The position numbers and the translations under genes are program-made. A DNA stretch of 41,188 nt from Nitrospirota bacterium (GTDB taxonomy: Bacteria > Nitrospirota > Thermodesulfovibrionia > Thermodesulfovibrionales > UBA6898): contig JACRLQ010000060.1 of NCBI GenBank assembly GCA_016215155.1, forward strand, positions 1 to 41,188, in the 5' to 3' direction. Within the stretch, counting starts at the first letter, position 1. Each line of letters starts with the position of its first letter. This document shows, in pieces, positions 1 to 6,701 of the stretch. The notes beneath the pieces are model-generated. The model was not told the origin of the DNA. It did not search any database and saw nothing but the letters and a program-made list of their open reading frames with translations.

Positions 1-799
1 AATCGCTATAACCGGCGCTCAGTCCAACGGTCACATCTTTAGATACAGGGATGCTTATCCTTGAATAAACATTGTCATCATTAAAAGTCCTGTTAAACCG
101 TAAACCGTCAGAGTGCTGGTGTCCTGCAAATAAATAATACCCGACCGTCCCTGCCTTGCCTGAAATTCCTGCACTGTAATCCTGTGAATTCTTCTGGCCA
201 TAAGATGCGCTCACGGATCCTGAAGGCGCATCTTTATTACCCGCATTCTTCGTTATGATGTTGACCACCCCGCCAAGTGATGACCCCCAGGCCGATGAGG
301 CAGGTCCCTTGATTATCTCTATACGTTCGATAATACCGGCAGGGATCAAACCTGTCAGGGCGTGGTTGTCAGAAGGCATGCTCCACTGCATGCCGTCCAG
401 AAGGACAAGCACATGCCTGTCGGCAGATCCGTCAATCGATAAAGAACTGTGAAAACTCCCGAAATCCTGGCCCTCAAAAGTCACGAGAAAACCGGTCACC
501 CTGTTTAATACCTCGGCGACCGTATGTGCGTTCATCTCCTCGATATCTTTTGCGGTGATTACCGCCATATTCTCGGCAACCCTGGAAATAGGTTTCGAAT
601 GCCTCGTTGCGGTCTGGACGAAGAGGTCCTTTTCTTCCCAGAACATGAGCAGGTCTGTGACTGCCTCTTTTGATTGGGCAAAGACGACGGTTTTAGCATC
701 ATCGTTGCCGTGTAGCTTATTGTCTTCAGAGGAAGCGCGCACCGCGGGAATTAATAAAAAGACGATCGAAAAATAGAGGCCCCATACCCTAATGTTCAT
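1..799 (-). CDS. TonB-dependent outer-membrane receptor, 3' end cut by window
   Basis: Translating the minus strand from the ATG at 799 gives 266 codons with no stop before the window edge, so only the N-terminal part is present. Residues 1-22 form a Sec signal peptide (MNIRVWGLYFSIVFLL, then a small-residue cleavage region). Residues about 60-180 match a TonB receptor plug domain: VITAKDIEEMNAHTVAEVLN, then VLVLLDGMQW, then IERIEIIKGPASSAWGSSLG followed by GGVVNIITK. After that the start of the beta-barrel is visible. Such receptors sit in the outer membrane and import siderophores, cobalamin, haem or metals using TonB energy; the substrate cannot be told from this portion. The Shine-Dalgarno AGGAG lies 8 bases before the ATG, and a clear sigma70 promoter lies at 856-884. 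It appears to be monocistronic at its 5' end. No Fur box or riboswitch was recognised in the short leader. Confidence 0.9.
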   Translation of the reverse strand, partial: MNIRVWGLYFSIVFLLIPAVRASSEDNKLHGNDDAKTVVFAQSKEAVTDLLMFWEEKDLFVQTATRHSKPISRVAENMAVITAKDIEEMNAHTVAEVLNRVTGFLVTFEGQDFGSFHSSLSIDGSADRHVLVLLDGMQWSMPSDNHALTGLIPAGIIERIEIIKGPASSAWGSSLGGVVNIITKNAGNKDAPSGSVSASYGQKNSQDYSAGISGKAGTVGYYLFAGHQHSDGLRFNRTFNDDNVYSRISIPVSKDVTVGLSAGYSD

Positions 800-855
800 A
801 AACGCTCCTGTATATCAGATATTTCGACTTTACTGAAGAGCCCTTTTTGCTCCTT

Positions 856-884
856 AGACTAGCAACAAAGATTATTATTGTCAA
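856..884 (-). promoter_or_regulatory. sigma70-type promoter of the TonB receptor gene
   Basis: On the minus strand a perfect -35 TTGACA (884-879) is followed by a 17-base spacer and a -10-like TAGTCT (861-856). The predicted start near 849 gives a leader of about 50 bases, which includes a small GAGC/GCTC hairpin and the AGGAG ribosome site. Confidence 0.65.
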
Positions 885-1041
885 CGGAAAAATCGTTTCG
901 GCGCTGACCCCATGGGTAGGCTGGCGCCGCGGGACCTGAGCTATGGTTAAATGGGGTATATAAAAAACGACGGGGTTTATGGTCCGGCAAGAGGCATCGG
1001 GTGTTTGAAAAGCGCGAAGGTGCGCCTAAGAAGCGATCGAG

Positions 1042-2178
1042 TCATTGTTTAAGCCTGAGGGCCGCCTTTAAAAGCGTCCGGAGCTGTGTAAATCCGCTGC
1101 TTTTGTTGGCCATAATCTCATCGTAAAGCGCCTCTTCATTGAGGGGAGGGGCCACCTCAGGGGCTTTCTTTTTCAGCCTTATCGCCTCTGACGGACATGT
1201 TGTAACGCAAAGGCCGCAGCCGATACACCTGTTTAAGTTGACCTCAGCCCCACCTGATGCGCCCGCCAGAGCGACTGCGTTTACCTGGCAGCGGGCGACG
1301 CAGGCGCCGCAACCGGCACAGACCCCGGCATCGACCTCCGCGAAATAATTGTTCGCCCAGAAGCCGACAGGGGCAGGCAGGAACTTCTGATAAGAGAGCA
1401 TGCCGCAGCAGCAGCCGCAGCAGGAACATACGAATTCAGGGTTTTGGGCGTTGGCCGGCTGCAAAACAAGCCCGTCATCCTCATTTTGCTGAAGGACCGA
1501 GAGGACCTCGTCCCTGGTCAACTGACGTCCGTGATTGCGGCGGAGGACCGCAGAAGCCATGTCCCCCATCGCGAGGCATGTCTCCTGTCGCCGTGTTTTT
1601 GAGCATGGCTTGTCTTTGAGCGCCTTGCCCTGCCTGCATATGCATTTGAGGACCACAAACGGGCCCGGGGAGTCGCGGACTATGGCGCGGATCTGATCAT
1701 AGGTCGCCACGTGATGTTCGACTGCCAGGCTCCTGTTGATCGGTATGGTCCTCATCTGGGAAGGCCTGACTGACAGAAATGACATCGCAAAGCCCATCGT
1801 CTTCATGTAAGCTTCCGCGTCACCCAGGAAGTCCAAAGAGGGGTCGCCGTCCTGGGCCTCATACATGCCGATCAAAAGAGGCATGAGATACCAGTGGTCC
1901 GTTCCGTCTTTTTTCTTCCAGCCGACGGCGCCCTTTGAAAACATAGTGTTAAGCAGGCTTCTGATCTGCCCGGGAGAAAACCCTGTATCGGGCAGTTCAT
2001 TGATCCTGGCGTCAGGGGCCGGTTTGTACGAGAGGCAGAGGGCGACCCGGGCCTCATCAGGAGTAAAAAGTCTTTTTAGCAGACGGACATCCGCGCCGGC
2101 TCCAGCAGCCGGGAACCCGACCGCCTGACTGTCCAGATGCCTCTGTAAAAGGCGGTATATCTCATCATCAGTATTCAT
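1042..2178 (-). CDS. Cys-rich 4Fe-4S protein with winged-helix-like N-terminus
   Basis: 378 residues. The C-terminal third holds two classical 4Fe-4S motifs of the CxxCxxCxxxC type (Cys 287, 290, 293, 297 and Cys 318, 321, 324, 328, the last followed by Pro), as in 2[4Fe-4S] ferredoxins. Upstream lies an unusual cluster, CSCCGCCCG (251-259), and a third Cys group at 179, 181, 192 and 201. Residues about 31-110 look like a winged-helix fold (helix pairs, then a basic turn GWKKKDG and a WYLMP strand). The protein has no signal peptide, so it should be cytoplasmic. It probably transfers electrons; related proteins are annotated only as 4Fe-4S ferredoxins. The ATG at 2178 is taken as the start; AGGGAC lies about 8 bases upstream. 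The gene stands alone, downstream of the 6S RNA on the same strand. Specific partners are unknown. Confidence 0.8.
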   Translation of the reverse strand: MNTDDEIYRLLQRHLDSQAVGFPAAGAGADVRLLKRLFTPDEARVALCLSYKPAPDARINELPDTGFSPGQIRSLLNTMFSKGAVGWKKKDGTDHWYLMPLLIGMYEAQDGDPSLDFLGDAEAYMKTMGFAMSFLSVRPSQMRTIPINRSLAVEHHVATYDQIRAIVRDSPGPFVVLKCICRQGKALKDKPCSKTRRQETCLAMGDMASAVLRRNHGRQLTRDEVLSVLQQNEDDGLVLQPANAQNPEFVCSCCGCCCGMLSYQKFLPAPVGFWANNYFAEVDAGVCAGCGACVARCQVNAVALAGASGGAEVNLNRCIGCGLCVTTCPSEAIRLKKKAPEVAPPLNEEALYDEIMANKSSGFTQLRTLLKAALRLKQ

Positions 2179-2270
2179 GCGTAAGTCCCTCCGATAATGG
2201 ACTTATTATATATGGAGGTTATGCATCGAGGCCAAATTATAGAGCCACACCGGGAGGATTTTTATTTAGA

Positions 2271-2305
2271 CCGTTACCTGCGGCCTTGCGCCGCTTTGCT
2301 AACGG
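2271..2305 (-). terminator. stable hairpin downstream of 6S RNA, possible terminator
   Basis: CCGTTA (2271-2276) pairs with TAACGG (2300-2305), and inside it GCGGC (2280-2284) pairs with GCCGC (2290-2294). Read on the minus strand it lies about 35 bases after the expected 3' end of the 6S RNA and before the 4Fe-4S gene. There is no real U-tract after it, so it may be a weak terminator, a processing signal or a leader element of the 4Fe-4S gene. Confidence 0.4.
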
Positions 2306-2337
2306 ACATCCTGGTTTCCTGCGTGGCCCCAGTAAGT

Positions 2338-2515
2338 TTTGCGAACCCCGGATCCGGGATGGCCCGAGCTCTTTTTCTAAGTGGGTGCTTCGACGGATGC
2401 TTTAGGCTTCCCTCTGCTTCGAAGGCCTGCACACCGCATCCGACTCCCGCTCCCTAACACAATGGCTTGATCCTCTGTCTGTCCCGGACCCAAAGCCGCA
2501 TTTCCTTTTCTTCCT
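2338..2515 (-). ncRNA. ssrS: 6S RNA
   Basis: Minus-strand RNA of about 178 nt, the usual 6S length. 6S RNA mimics an open promoter and sequesters the housekeeping RNA polymerase holoenzyme. The sequence shows the hallmark block on the 3' side of the central bubble: GGGAAGCCTAAAG, then CATCCGTCGAAG, then CACCCACTTAGA, collinear with the E. coli 6S block GAAGCCUUAAAA...CGACGACACAUUCACCUUGAA. A long closing stem is present: GGGTCCGGGA (near 2491-2482) pairs with TCCCGGATCC (near 2360-2351), with one G-U pair. An upper stem CGGATGC pairs with GCATCCG and is capped by an AGGC/GCCT apical hairpin; between the two stems is the large A/G-rich bubble. A near-consensus promoter sits exactly where the 5' end predicts. 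The ends are approximate. It is not protein coding: the ORFs overlapping it have no ribosome site. Confidence 0.82.
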
Positions 2516-2521
2516 GATTAT

Positions 2522-2550
2522 ATTATAGCTCGTCATTACCGGTCAGTCAA
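2522..2550 (-). promoter_or_regulatory. strong sigma70 promoter of the 6S RNA
   Basis: On the minus strand TTGACT (2550-2545) is followed by a 17-base spacer and a perfect TATAAT (2527-2522), placing the transcription start near 2515. Confidence 0.8.
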
Positions 2551-2695
2551 ATGAGAGGAGGAGAGTGATAGTGGATAACTACTTGATATTATTTGCTAAT
2601 TTGGATACAAAATGAAATTTTACACTTATGGTGTAATCCTGAAATTTCGAGGTGTCCGGTGTGCGAGAGAAGCGGCCGGAATTTAAGAAATAATG

Positions 2696-3067
2696 TTAAG
2701 TGTATTGGATGGAAACTTCATAGACAATGCTTGAGTGCATGGCGGCTGGCGTCTCTCCCTTACAGCTCAGGGTCCCCTTCGAGGCCTCTTTGCGGGTTTT
2801 GATCATGCCTGTTATCACCTTCGTGAGGTCAAACCCTCCGTCAACGCATTCCTTGTTCAGGCAGGCCACCCTGAACAAAGCGTAACTTCCGGGAAAAAAA
2901 TTGACGACCCTGGGCAGAGATTCCTTCATATTATTCTGATGGTACATCATGCTTATACTGATGGCCGTGACCTCGGGGAATTGGGCGTCCAGGAAACCTG
3001 AGTCAAGCTTCAACTGCTTCTTTTTTAACCTTGCCGCGTTTTTTCTTTTGCTTAAGCTGTTATTCAT
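2696..3067 (-). CDS. small conserved-looking protein of unknown function
   Basis: 123 residues, starting at ATG 3067 with an AGGGGA ribosome site 6 bases upstream (AAAAGGGGACG-ATG). The N-terminus is strongly basic (SKRKNAARLKKKQLK), followed by a mixed alpha/beta body with a central stretch RVVNFFPGSYALFRVACLN and a conserved-looking CVDGGFDLTKVI segment. There is no signal peptide and no membrane helix. I do not recognise the family. It lies directly downstream of the cold-shock gene on the same strand, separated by a hairpin, so it may be partly co-transcribed by read-through. The two cysteines in ACLNKEC could form a metal or redox pair, but this is speculative. Confidence 0.65.
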   Translation of the reverse strand: MNNSLSKRKNAARLKKKQLKLDSGFLDAQFPEVTAISISMMYHQNNMKESLPRVVNFFPGSYALFRVACLNKECVDGGFDLTKVITGMIKTRKEASKGTLSCKGETPAAMHSSIVYEVSIQYT

Positions 3068-3083
3068 CGTCCCCTTTTAATAA

Positions 3084-3114
3084 GAATACCCCTCCCGCTA
3101 TGGAAGGGGTATTC
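3084..3114 (-). terminator. hairpin terminator after the cold-shock gene
   Basis: A perfect 10-bp stem, GAATACCCCT (3084-3093) with AGGGGTATTC (3105-3114), has an 11-base loop. On the minus strand it follows the csp stop codon by about 10 bases and is followed by TTATT; on the plus strand by TTT. It may act in both directions. Confidence 0.65.
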
Positions 3115-3123
3115 TTTCGTCAA

Positions 3124-3324
3124 TTATAATTTAACGACGTTGATTGCCTTGGGGCCCTTAGGGCCTTTTTCGGTATCGTAGCTGATCTTGTCACCCTCAG
3201 CAAGACTCTTAAAGCCATTGCCCTGGATTGAAGTGTGATGCACAAAAGCTTCAATCCCGCTATCACCGGTGACGAATCCAAACCCTTTGCTGTCATTAAA
3301 CCACTTTACTGTTCCTTGTTCCAT
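3124..3324 (-). CDS. csp: cold-shock protein (CspA family)
   Basis: 66 residues, the normal size for a bacterial cold-shock protein. This five-stranded OB-fold RNA chaperone melts mRNA secondary structure. It begins MEQGTVKWFNDSKGFGFV, containing the RNP1 motif KGFGFV, followed by the RNP2-like EAFVHH and the late GPKGPKAINV strand. The start chosen is ATG 3324, because AAAGGAGG lies 8 bases upstream; a longer in-frame start at 3351 would put this ribosome site inside the gene. The 5' leader contains a terminator-like hairpin at 3369-3403, and the gene is followed by another hairpin. Regulation through leader structure is typical for csp genes, but the exact mechanism here is inferred. Confidence 0.95.
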   Translation of the reverse strand: MEQGTVKWFNDSKGFGFVTGDSGIEAFVHHTSIQGNGFKSLAEGDKISYDTEKGPKGPKAINVVKL

Positions 3325-3368
3325 TCCTGTACCTCCTTTTCGTGGACTCAAATCTCAGAAGGTCTCAA

Positions 3369-3403
3369 CAAAAAAGACCACAAAGTCAAAAGTCTTTGTG
3401 GCC
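3369..3403 (-). terminator. intrinsic terminator or attenuator in the csp leader
   Basis: On the minus strand GGCCACAAAG (3403-3394) pairs with CTTTGTGGTC (3385-3376) around an 8-base loop, and is followed directly by a run of six T. This is a textbook rho-independent terminator placed about 45 bases before the csp ATG on the same strand. Upstream, TTGCTA-N17-TATTCT (about 3463-3435) is a plausible promoter, so transcripts could end here unless the hairpin is prevented from forming. Alternatively it ends the dus operon or a short RNA. Confidence 0.7.
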
Positions 3404-3578
3404 TCATAAACGGCAAAAACTTCTAAAATTCTATCTTTAGAATAACATAACAGCGCTCATTTAGCAAGGAGGCGGCAGCCGCGCTTTAAATCGAAGATAG
3501 AAGACGGGTAACATTTATACTATTTGCCAGGATAGCCGGCGATCAAAGAGAAACATCCGAACTGGTAAAACAACTCAT

Positions 3579-4652
3579 TCAAGAATCTCCATTACAGCAG
3601 ACAAGGTTTTCATCATCTCCCGCCTTGTCCTCTGAATCCGCGATCCGCTCCTCAGTGTTGTCCGCAAAGAACGCGCGGGCCCTTTCCCTTGCCTCTTGCA
3701 TACTCCTGCTCGACTGGACGCTGCAGGCCAGGGAGTGTCCGAATTTATAGTTCCTGGCGAAGTCGTGGGTAAACGCCTTCAGCCTGCCCAGGTGGTAAAC
3801 CGCCCGATAATCCGCTTCCAGGGCTTCTATAAAGGCCGCATACATCGCCGGCAGCGACACCGCCGGCGCCGGGATGTCCCTGCCAAACACACCTCTTGCA
3901 ATTTCAGCGAAGAGCCAGGGCCTTATCACCGCCCCCCGTCCGAGCATCAAGCCGTCGGCGCCGGATACGTTGAGGCATCTTTCCGCGTCCTCTGCCGAGA
4001 ATATTCCTCCATTGGCGACAACGGGTATTTTAATGCGCTCCTTTATTTCGGCTATATATGCCCATCGCGGATTTCTGGCAAAGGGCTCCTGCCTGAACCT
4101 CGCATGCACCGAAAGCATATCTATGCCTTCACCTTCGAGCATGGCGCAGAAGTCCTTTAATTTCCCGCTGTCGGCTTCGCTGCCCAAACGGATCTTCGCG
4201 CTCAGGGGCAGGTCCGTGCGCCTTCTGGCCTCGGCCACGATGCGGCGGGCCTCATCCGGACGCTCCATCAGCACGACGCCCGCGCCGAACCTGCCGACCG
4301 CCGTCGAGGGGCAGCCCATATTCAAATCAACCGCGTCGGCCTTAAACGTGTGCAGCTTATCGATCGCCCGTGCCATCTCTTTGTCCGTGGAGGTCAAAAG
4401 CTGATAGGAAAGAGGGTTTTCCCTTTCCGCCCTGATCAGATACGGGGAGATGCGGGGGTTTTCCGTCGGCAGTCTTTTTGCCGAGAGCATCTCGGTCGAC
4501 AACAGACCGACCTCGCCGAAATCGATCATAATCCGGCGGAGGGCGCTGTGGGTAAGGCCCGCCATCGGCGCAAGCAGAAGCGGTGGATCGATCATAAGAT
4601 CGCGGACCCGGATCGCCTGCGGCCGTCCTTGCGCTTTCGTTTCGGTGTTCAT
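3579..4652 (-). CDS. dus: tRNA-dihydrouridine synthase
   Basis: 357 residues, FMN-dependent TIM-barrel enzyme that reduces uridine to dihydrouridine in the tRNA D-loop using NADPH. The family signature is present in order: LLAPMAGLT near residue 26 (FMN site), a QLL strand, DLNMGCP near residue 113 with the catalytic Cys, SAKIRLG, SVHARFRQE (the HxR region), VVANGGIF, and DGLMLGRGA followed by RPWLF (phosphate-binding loop). After the catalytic Cys the usual PxxK is replaced by PSTAV, and the HGRT motif reads HARF, so this is a divergent subgroup. The C-terminal helical domain (about 265-335) is present. It is the last gene of the mla operon, starting 21 bases after the mlaA stop. A small Cys-containing tail (DENLVCCNGDS) ends the protein. 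Confidence 0.92.
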   Translation of the reverse strand: MNTETKAQGRPQAIRVRDLMIDPPLLLAPMAGLTHSALRRIMIDFGEVGLLSTEMLSAKRLPTENPRISPYLIRAERENPLSYQLLTSTDKEMARAIDKLHTFKADAVDLNMGCPSTAVGRFGAGVVLMERPDEARRIVAEARRRTDLPLSAKIRLGSEADSGKLKDFCAMLEGEGIDMLSVHARFRQEPFARNPRWAYIAEIKERIKIPVVANGGIFSAEDAERCLNVSGADGLMLGRGAVIRPWLFAEIARGVFGRDIPAPAVSLPAMYAAFIEALEADYRAVYHLGRLKAFTHDFARNYKFGHSLACSVQSSRSMQEARERARAFFADNTEERIADSEDKAGDDENLVCCNGDS

Positions 4653-4673
4653 CGGCAGTAAGGGGCCTGAAGA

Positions 4674-5606
4674 TTATTGGTGTTTAGATTCATCCACCTT
4701 CTTTTTCCGGTTCTGGACAAAGGCGTCACGCATCGAGACATACGGGTCGATCGCCGCGTCCTTGAAGGATTCGTAATCTCCTATTTTGAATGACGCATCA
4801 TTGACCACTTCGTGCGCGGATATTCCGGCGGCCTGCCAGAAGGTGAGATCGGAGCTTGATACATAGGTCAGGGGATGCATGAACCGGTCTCCCACAAGCC
4901 CCACCCCGTCACGGAGAGAAGATGGCCCGAACAACGGCAGCACCAGATAGAACCCATGGTCCAGGCCGTAACGGCCGAGCGTCTGGCCGAAATCGGCCTC
5001 CTGTTTATGTATACCGAAGACATCTTTTCCGGCGTCCCCGATGCCCCCGACGCCTATAAATGTGTTGGCGGCAAACCTTATAAGCTCATTGCCCGCCGCC
5101 TTTAATCTCAGCTGCATCAGGTTGTTCAGTATCCTTGAGGGCGCCCAGAGGTTGTCATATATATTGCTGAATATGACTCTCAGGTCTTCGGGAAGGCGTG
5201 AATAGCCCTGGGCCACAGGCTTGAGCACCCGGAAATATAGCTTGTCGTTAAAATTGAACATTACCTTGTTTGTTGGGGCGAAAGGGTCCTGGATCTGAGG
5301 TCCCTCATCGTCGTAACTTTCGGAAATGCCGCTGTCTCCGACAATCATCCGCCCTTCGGTTGTCTCCCTTTCGGGCCCGCCCTCCACAGGTGTCGATGCC
5401 GGCGGATTCTGTGCGACCTCATCCGGAGCGGAATGAATCAGCGGGACCACAGGGGTCGCGGGGCTTTCCGACTTTGCCGGGTTATCCGGGACTGCTTCGG
5501 GTGTATCCGCCAGGAGGTAGGCGGGACAAAGCAGCAGTATAAAACCCAATAGTATAATTTTGAGGGACCTGTTGTTTTTTATTGTTTCTATTTTGCTAAT
5601 GTTCAT
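4674..5606 (-). CDS. mlaA: MlaA/VacJ family outer-membrane phospholipid-transport protein
   Basis: 310 residues. MlaA forms a ring in the outer membrane that removes mislocalised phospholipids from the outer leaflet and hands them to MlaC. The MlaA domain spans about 105-300, starting with the signature DPFAPTNKVMFNFNDKLY and continuing through NIYDNLWAPSRILNNLMQ, RFAANTFIGVGGIGD, ADFGQTLGRYG, FYLVLPLFGPSSLRD and the terminal FKDAAIDPYVSMRDAFVQ. A hydrophobic N-terminal segment (15-32) is followed by a Pro/Glu-rich linker of about 70 residues, longer than in E. coli. The only Cys near a cleavage site is in ILLLCP, which lacks the small residue normally required before a lipidated Cys, so lipidation is uncertain. 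It follows mlaC after one base and precedes dus. Confidence 0.93.
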   Translation of the reverse strand: MNISKIETIKNNRSLKIILLGFILLLCPAYLLADTPEAVPDNPAKSESPATPVVPLIHSAPDEVAQNPPASTPVEGGPERETTEGRMIVGDSGISESYDDEGPQIQDPFAPTNKVMFNFNDKLYFRVLKPVAQGYSRLPEDLRVIFSNIYDNLWAPSRILNNLMQLRLKAAGNELIRFAANTFIGVGGIGDAGKDVFGIHKQEADFGQTLGRYGLDHGFYLVLPLFGPSSLRDGVGLVGDRFMHPLTYVSSSDLTFWQAAGISAHEVVNDASFKIGDYESFKDAAIDPYVSMRDAFVQNRKKKVDESKHQ

Positions 5607-5607
5607 C

Positions 5608-6219
5608 TTATTTCCCTGCCTTTTTCCTCAGGGTTTCGATCAATGATTCCGGAGGTTTGTTAGCGAGTATCTCTTTGAACTGGGAGCGGTAGTTGCTGCT
5701 GAGGCTCACGCCTTCAACGACCACGTCATAGACCTTCCAGGAACCATCCTTTAGTATGACCCTGTAGTAAATCGGGACCTCCGAGGTCTTCCTGAGGACG
5801 GAACTTCTCACCTCGACCGTCTTTTCCGTGAGCGGGACCTCCTTGCTGAAGGTTATCTTTTCATCGGTGTAAGCCAGGATCTTATCGTTGTAGGCATCCC
5901 CAAGTATCGTTTTATAAAGCTCGGTAAACTCCTGCTGCTGAGCCGGATTAAGCTTGTTCCAGTTCTGGGCCAGGGTCCTCTTTGAGAGTTCCGTGAAGTC
6001 AAACATCTTCTCCGAGATGGCCCGGAGTTTCTCCTTTTTGGTCTTCTTTGCGGCTTCCCCCTTGAGGGAGGGGTCCCTCAGCACATCCAGCACCTGGTCG
6101 GCGTGACCCTTCACCGTATCAAGCGGCAGGCCTGCAAAGGCGGCTGCAGGCATTACCAGCCAGAGAATAAATATCATCAGCATGAGGTATTTCTTCATCG
6201 CTTTGTTCTCAATAATCAT
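5608..6219 (-). CDS. mlaC: MlaC periplasmic phospholipid-binding protein
   Basis: 203 residues. MlaC shuttles phospholipids across the periplasm between MlaA and the inner-membrane MlaFED complex. The N-terminus carries a Sec signal (KKYLMLMIFILWLVMPAAAFAG) with an AFA-G cleavage site near residue 29. The mature part has the family blocks MFDFTELSKRTLAQNWNKL, then EFTELYKTILGDAY, a strand with VPIYYRVILKDGSWKVYD, VVVEGVSLSSNYRSQFKEIL and a basic C-terminal helix. The ATG at 6219 overlaps the mlaD stop as ATGA and has AAGGAG 5 bases upstream, which supports this start over the internal Met 8. Its place between mlaD and mlaA is the standard gene order. Confidence 0.95.
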   Translation of the reverse strand: MIIENKAMKKYLMLMIFILWLVMPAAAFAGLPLDTVKGHADQVLDVLRDPSLKGEAAKKTKKEKLRAISEKMFDFTELSKRTLAQNWNKLNPAQQQEFTELYKTILGDAYNDKILAYTDEKITFSKEVPLTEKTVEVRSSVLRKTSEVPIYYRVILKDGSWKVYDVVVEGVSLSSNYRSQFKEILANKPPESLIETLRKKAGK

Positions 6220-6701
6220 TTGGTCTCCTTCCTGTCTTCCTTTTTGTCGTCTTTTTTTACATCTCCGAAGGCGTATTTGCTGATCAGGTCCTCTATATCG
6301 ATCGGGGAGGTAGTTTCAGTGATCGTCCCTCCGGGTTTCAGGATTTCGCCTGACCCTCCCGGTTCAATCTTGACATACTTGTCCCCGATGAGACCTGCTG
6401 TCCTGATTGACGCAGCGGCGTCGTCGTAGACCTTGATATCTTTTCTGATCTTCAAGTCAACCACCGCCATCTGTTTTTCCTGGTCTATGCGCATCTGGTC
6501 AACACGACCGACCTCTATCCCTCCGATTTCGACGGGGTTGCCGACCCTCAGTCCCGATACTGAACCAAAGCTTGCACGGATAGAATAGTAATCATCTCCG
6601 AAAAGGGATACCTTACCCAGTTTTACGGTCATATACGCCACGCAGAGCAGGCCGATGACCACAAAGATGCCGACAACCGTTTCGATCTTATATTTATTCA
6701 T
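6216..6701 (-). CDS. mlaD: MlaD, MCE-domain lipid-transport protein
   Basis: 161 residues from the ATG at 6701. MlaD is a single-pass inner-membrane protein whose MCE domains form a hexameric ring that passes phospholipids between the MlaFE transporter and MlaC. The sequence starts MNKYKIETVVGIFVVIGLLC, one membrane helix, followed by a single MCE domain (about 35-115): YYSIRASFGSVSGLRVGNPV, then EIGGIEVGRVDQM, LKIRKDIKVYDDAAASIRT and GLIGDKYVKIEPGG. The C-terminus is charged and probably disordered (KKDDKKEDRKETK). A start 8 codons earlier is possible, but GGAAGGTGG lies before Met 6701, and that ATG overlaps the mlaF stop as ATGA, as expected for translational coupling. Confidence 0.94.
   Translation of the reverse strand: MNKYKIETVVGIFVVIGLLCVAYMTVKLGKVSLFGDDYYSIRASFGSVSGLRVGNPVEIGGIEVGRVDQMRIDQEKQMAVVDLKIRKDIKVYDDAAASIRTAGLIGDKYVKIEPGGSGEILKPGGTITETTSPIDIEDLISKYAFGDVKKDDKKEDRKETK

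Noticed and set aside
800-860. Cobalamin or other riboswitch before the TonB receptor
   Set aside because: The leader predicted from the promoter is only about 50 bases and lacks any known riboswitch core.
2197-2457. 86-residue plus-strand ORF
   Set aside because: Overlaps the 6S RNA on the opposite strand; composition not protein-like and no ribosome site.
2620-2636. TTACAC-N5-GTGTAA operator
   Set aside because: Single short palindrome in A+T-rich sequence, far from any start codon it could control.
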